Of a DNA stretch of 64,000 nucleotides, positions 63,840 through 64,000 are shown in pieces (positions within the stretch are counted from its first letter, which is position 1; each line of letters opens with the position of its first letter). Source of the stretch: Lysinibacillus cavernae (GTDB lineage: Bacteria; Bacillota; Bacilli; Bacillales_A; Planococcaceae). The notes beneath the pieces are model-generated. The model was not told where the DNA came from, did no database searches, and saw nothing but the letters and a program-made list of their open reading frames with translations. The translations under genes were made by a program, and so were the position numbers. Location of the stretch: positions 111,763 to 175,762 of the forward strand of contig NZ_WMEF01000010.1 in NCBI RefSeq assembly GCF_009724685.1, in the 5' to 3' direction.

Positions 63840-63945
63840 TATAAATTCCATACATGGTTATTATAGGGTAAATAGCGACTCGTTTTCTTACTGATTTTCT
63901 AAAACTTTGATTAGTGGAATAAAAAAACACAACTTTTTGTCAAAG

Positions 63946-64000
63946 TGGACTTACCCCTGTTAAGTAGACAACACTAAAAAACACTACGCAGCCATCTGGT
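63946..64000 (-). mobile_element. probable end of an IS3-type insertion sequence, cut by the window
   Basis: Plus strand TGGACTTACCCCTGTTAA starts with TG and the ACCCC feature of IS3-family ends. Reading the minus strand into it from the right edge, a frame ends Gln-Met-Ala-Ala-stop at 63984, similar to how some IS3 OrfB transposases finish. The remainder lies outside. Tentative. Confidence 0.4.

Noticed and set aside
1..64000. CRISPR arrays, rRNA, tRNA, prophage or restriction systems
   Set aside because: Looked for repeats with regular spacing, tRNA cloverleafs and phage or nuclease genes; none seen.

Overview
The window looks like chromosome of a low-GC, endospore-forming, bacillithiol-using Firmicute, most likely a Lysinibacillus-type bacterium (Bacillaceae/Planococcaceae). 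This is inferred from strong AGGAGG ribosome-binding sites, two T-box leaders, Zur, Fur and NsrR boxes of Bacillus type, FosB and YfiT (bacillithiol enzymes), a spore-surface locus and a type III polyketide synthase of the BpsA kind. No rRNA, tRNA, CRISPR array or prophage was seen. The only trace of a mobile element is a probable IS3-type end at the right border.

Layout. 0-1.3 kb: an ABC1/UbiB-like kinase cut by the left edge. 1.5-7.9 kb: a reactive-sulfur locus read leftward. It holds a CstR regulator, two small rhodaneses, a TusA-rhodanese fusion, a DsrE protein, a rhodanese-metallo-beta-lactamase (persulfide dioxygenase type), a TusA, a TauE/SafE exporter and a FrnE-like thiol oxidoreductase, matching and extending B. 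subtilis yrkD-yrkJ. Beyond it is a separate TsdA-like dihaem cytochrome c. Five 16-bp ATACC-N6-GGTAT sites, including one at the cytochrome, suggest a single CstR regulon. 8-9.8 kb: divergent hmp/nsrR with NsrR operators. 9.8-14.8 kb: acetyltransferase, small conserved proteins and a chemoreceptor. 15-19.2 kb: convergent leuA and metG, each behind its own T-box (Leu CUC, Met AUG specifiers) and promoter.

19.3-25.6 kb: a lipoprotein; fosB fused in frame to a HAD phosphatase by what looks like a one-base loss in a T run; an RsgA-like GTPase behind a leader with a good promoter, a 24-codon leader peptide, a long inverted repeat and an intrinsic terminator; the alkylpyrone pair bpsA-bpsB; and a Zur-controlled pair, zagA and a zinc-free L33. 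25.9-30.4 kb: a probable spore-surface locus whose best-recognised member is a BclB C-terminal-domain protein without collagen repeats. 30.5-41.4 kb: DinB/YfiT, lipoprotein, racemase-like, GNAT, a BCCT transporter, then a Fur-boxed siderophore uptake locus (binding protein, two permeases, ATPase, esterase, AraC regulator).

41.5-57 kb: housekeeping and accessory single genes. These include a second TauE/SafE, an ABC-F ribosome-protection ATPase with a terminator-like leader, a GH114-like secreted hydrolase, a deoxyinosine glycosylase, a polysaccharide deacetylase, SIMPL and DUF proteins, a divergent EamA/MocR pair and a DUF4097 remnant. 57-63.8 kb: a leftward locus of two-component system, BcrA-type ABC ATPase, two ABC-2 permeases, an erythromycin-esterase-like lipoprotein and an AraC regulator. 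This looks like an antibiotic or cell-envelope stress detoxification module. The window therefore has several resistance-like genes (fosB, ABC-F, esterase, BcrAB-type exporter), two of them near attenuator-like leaders.
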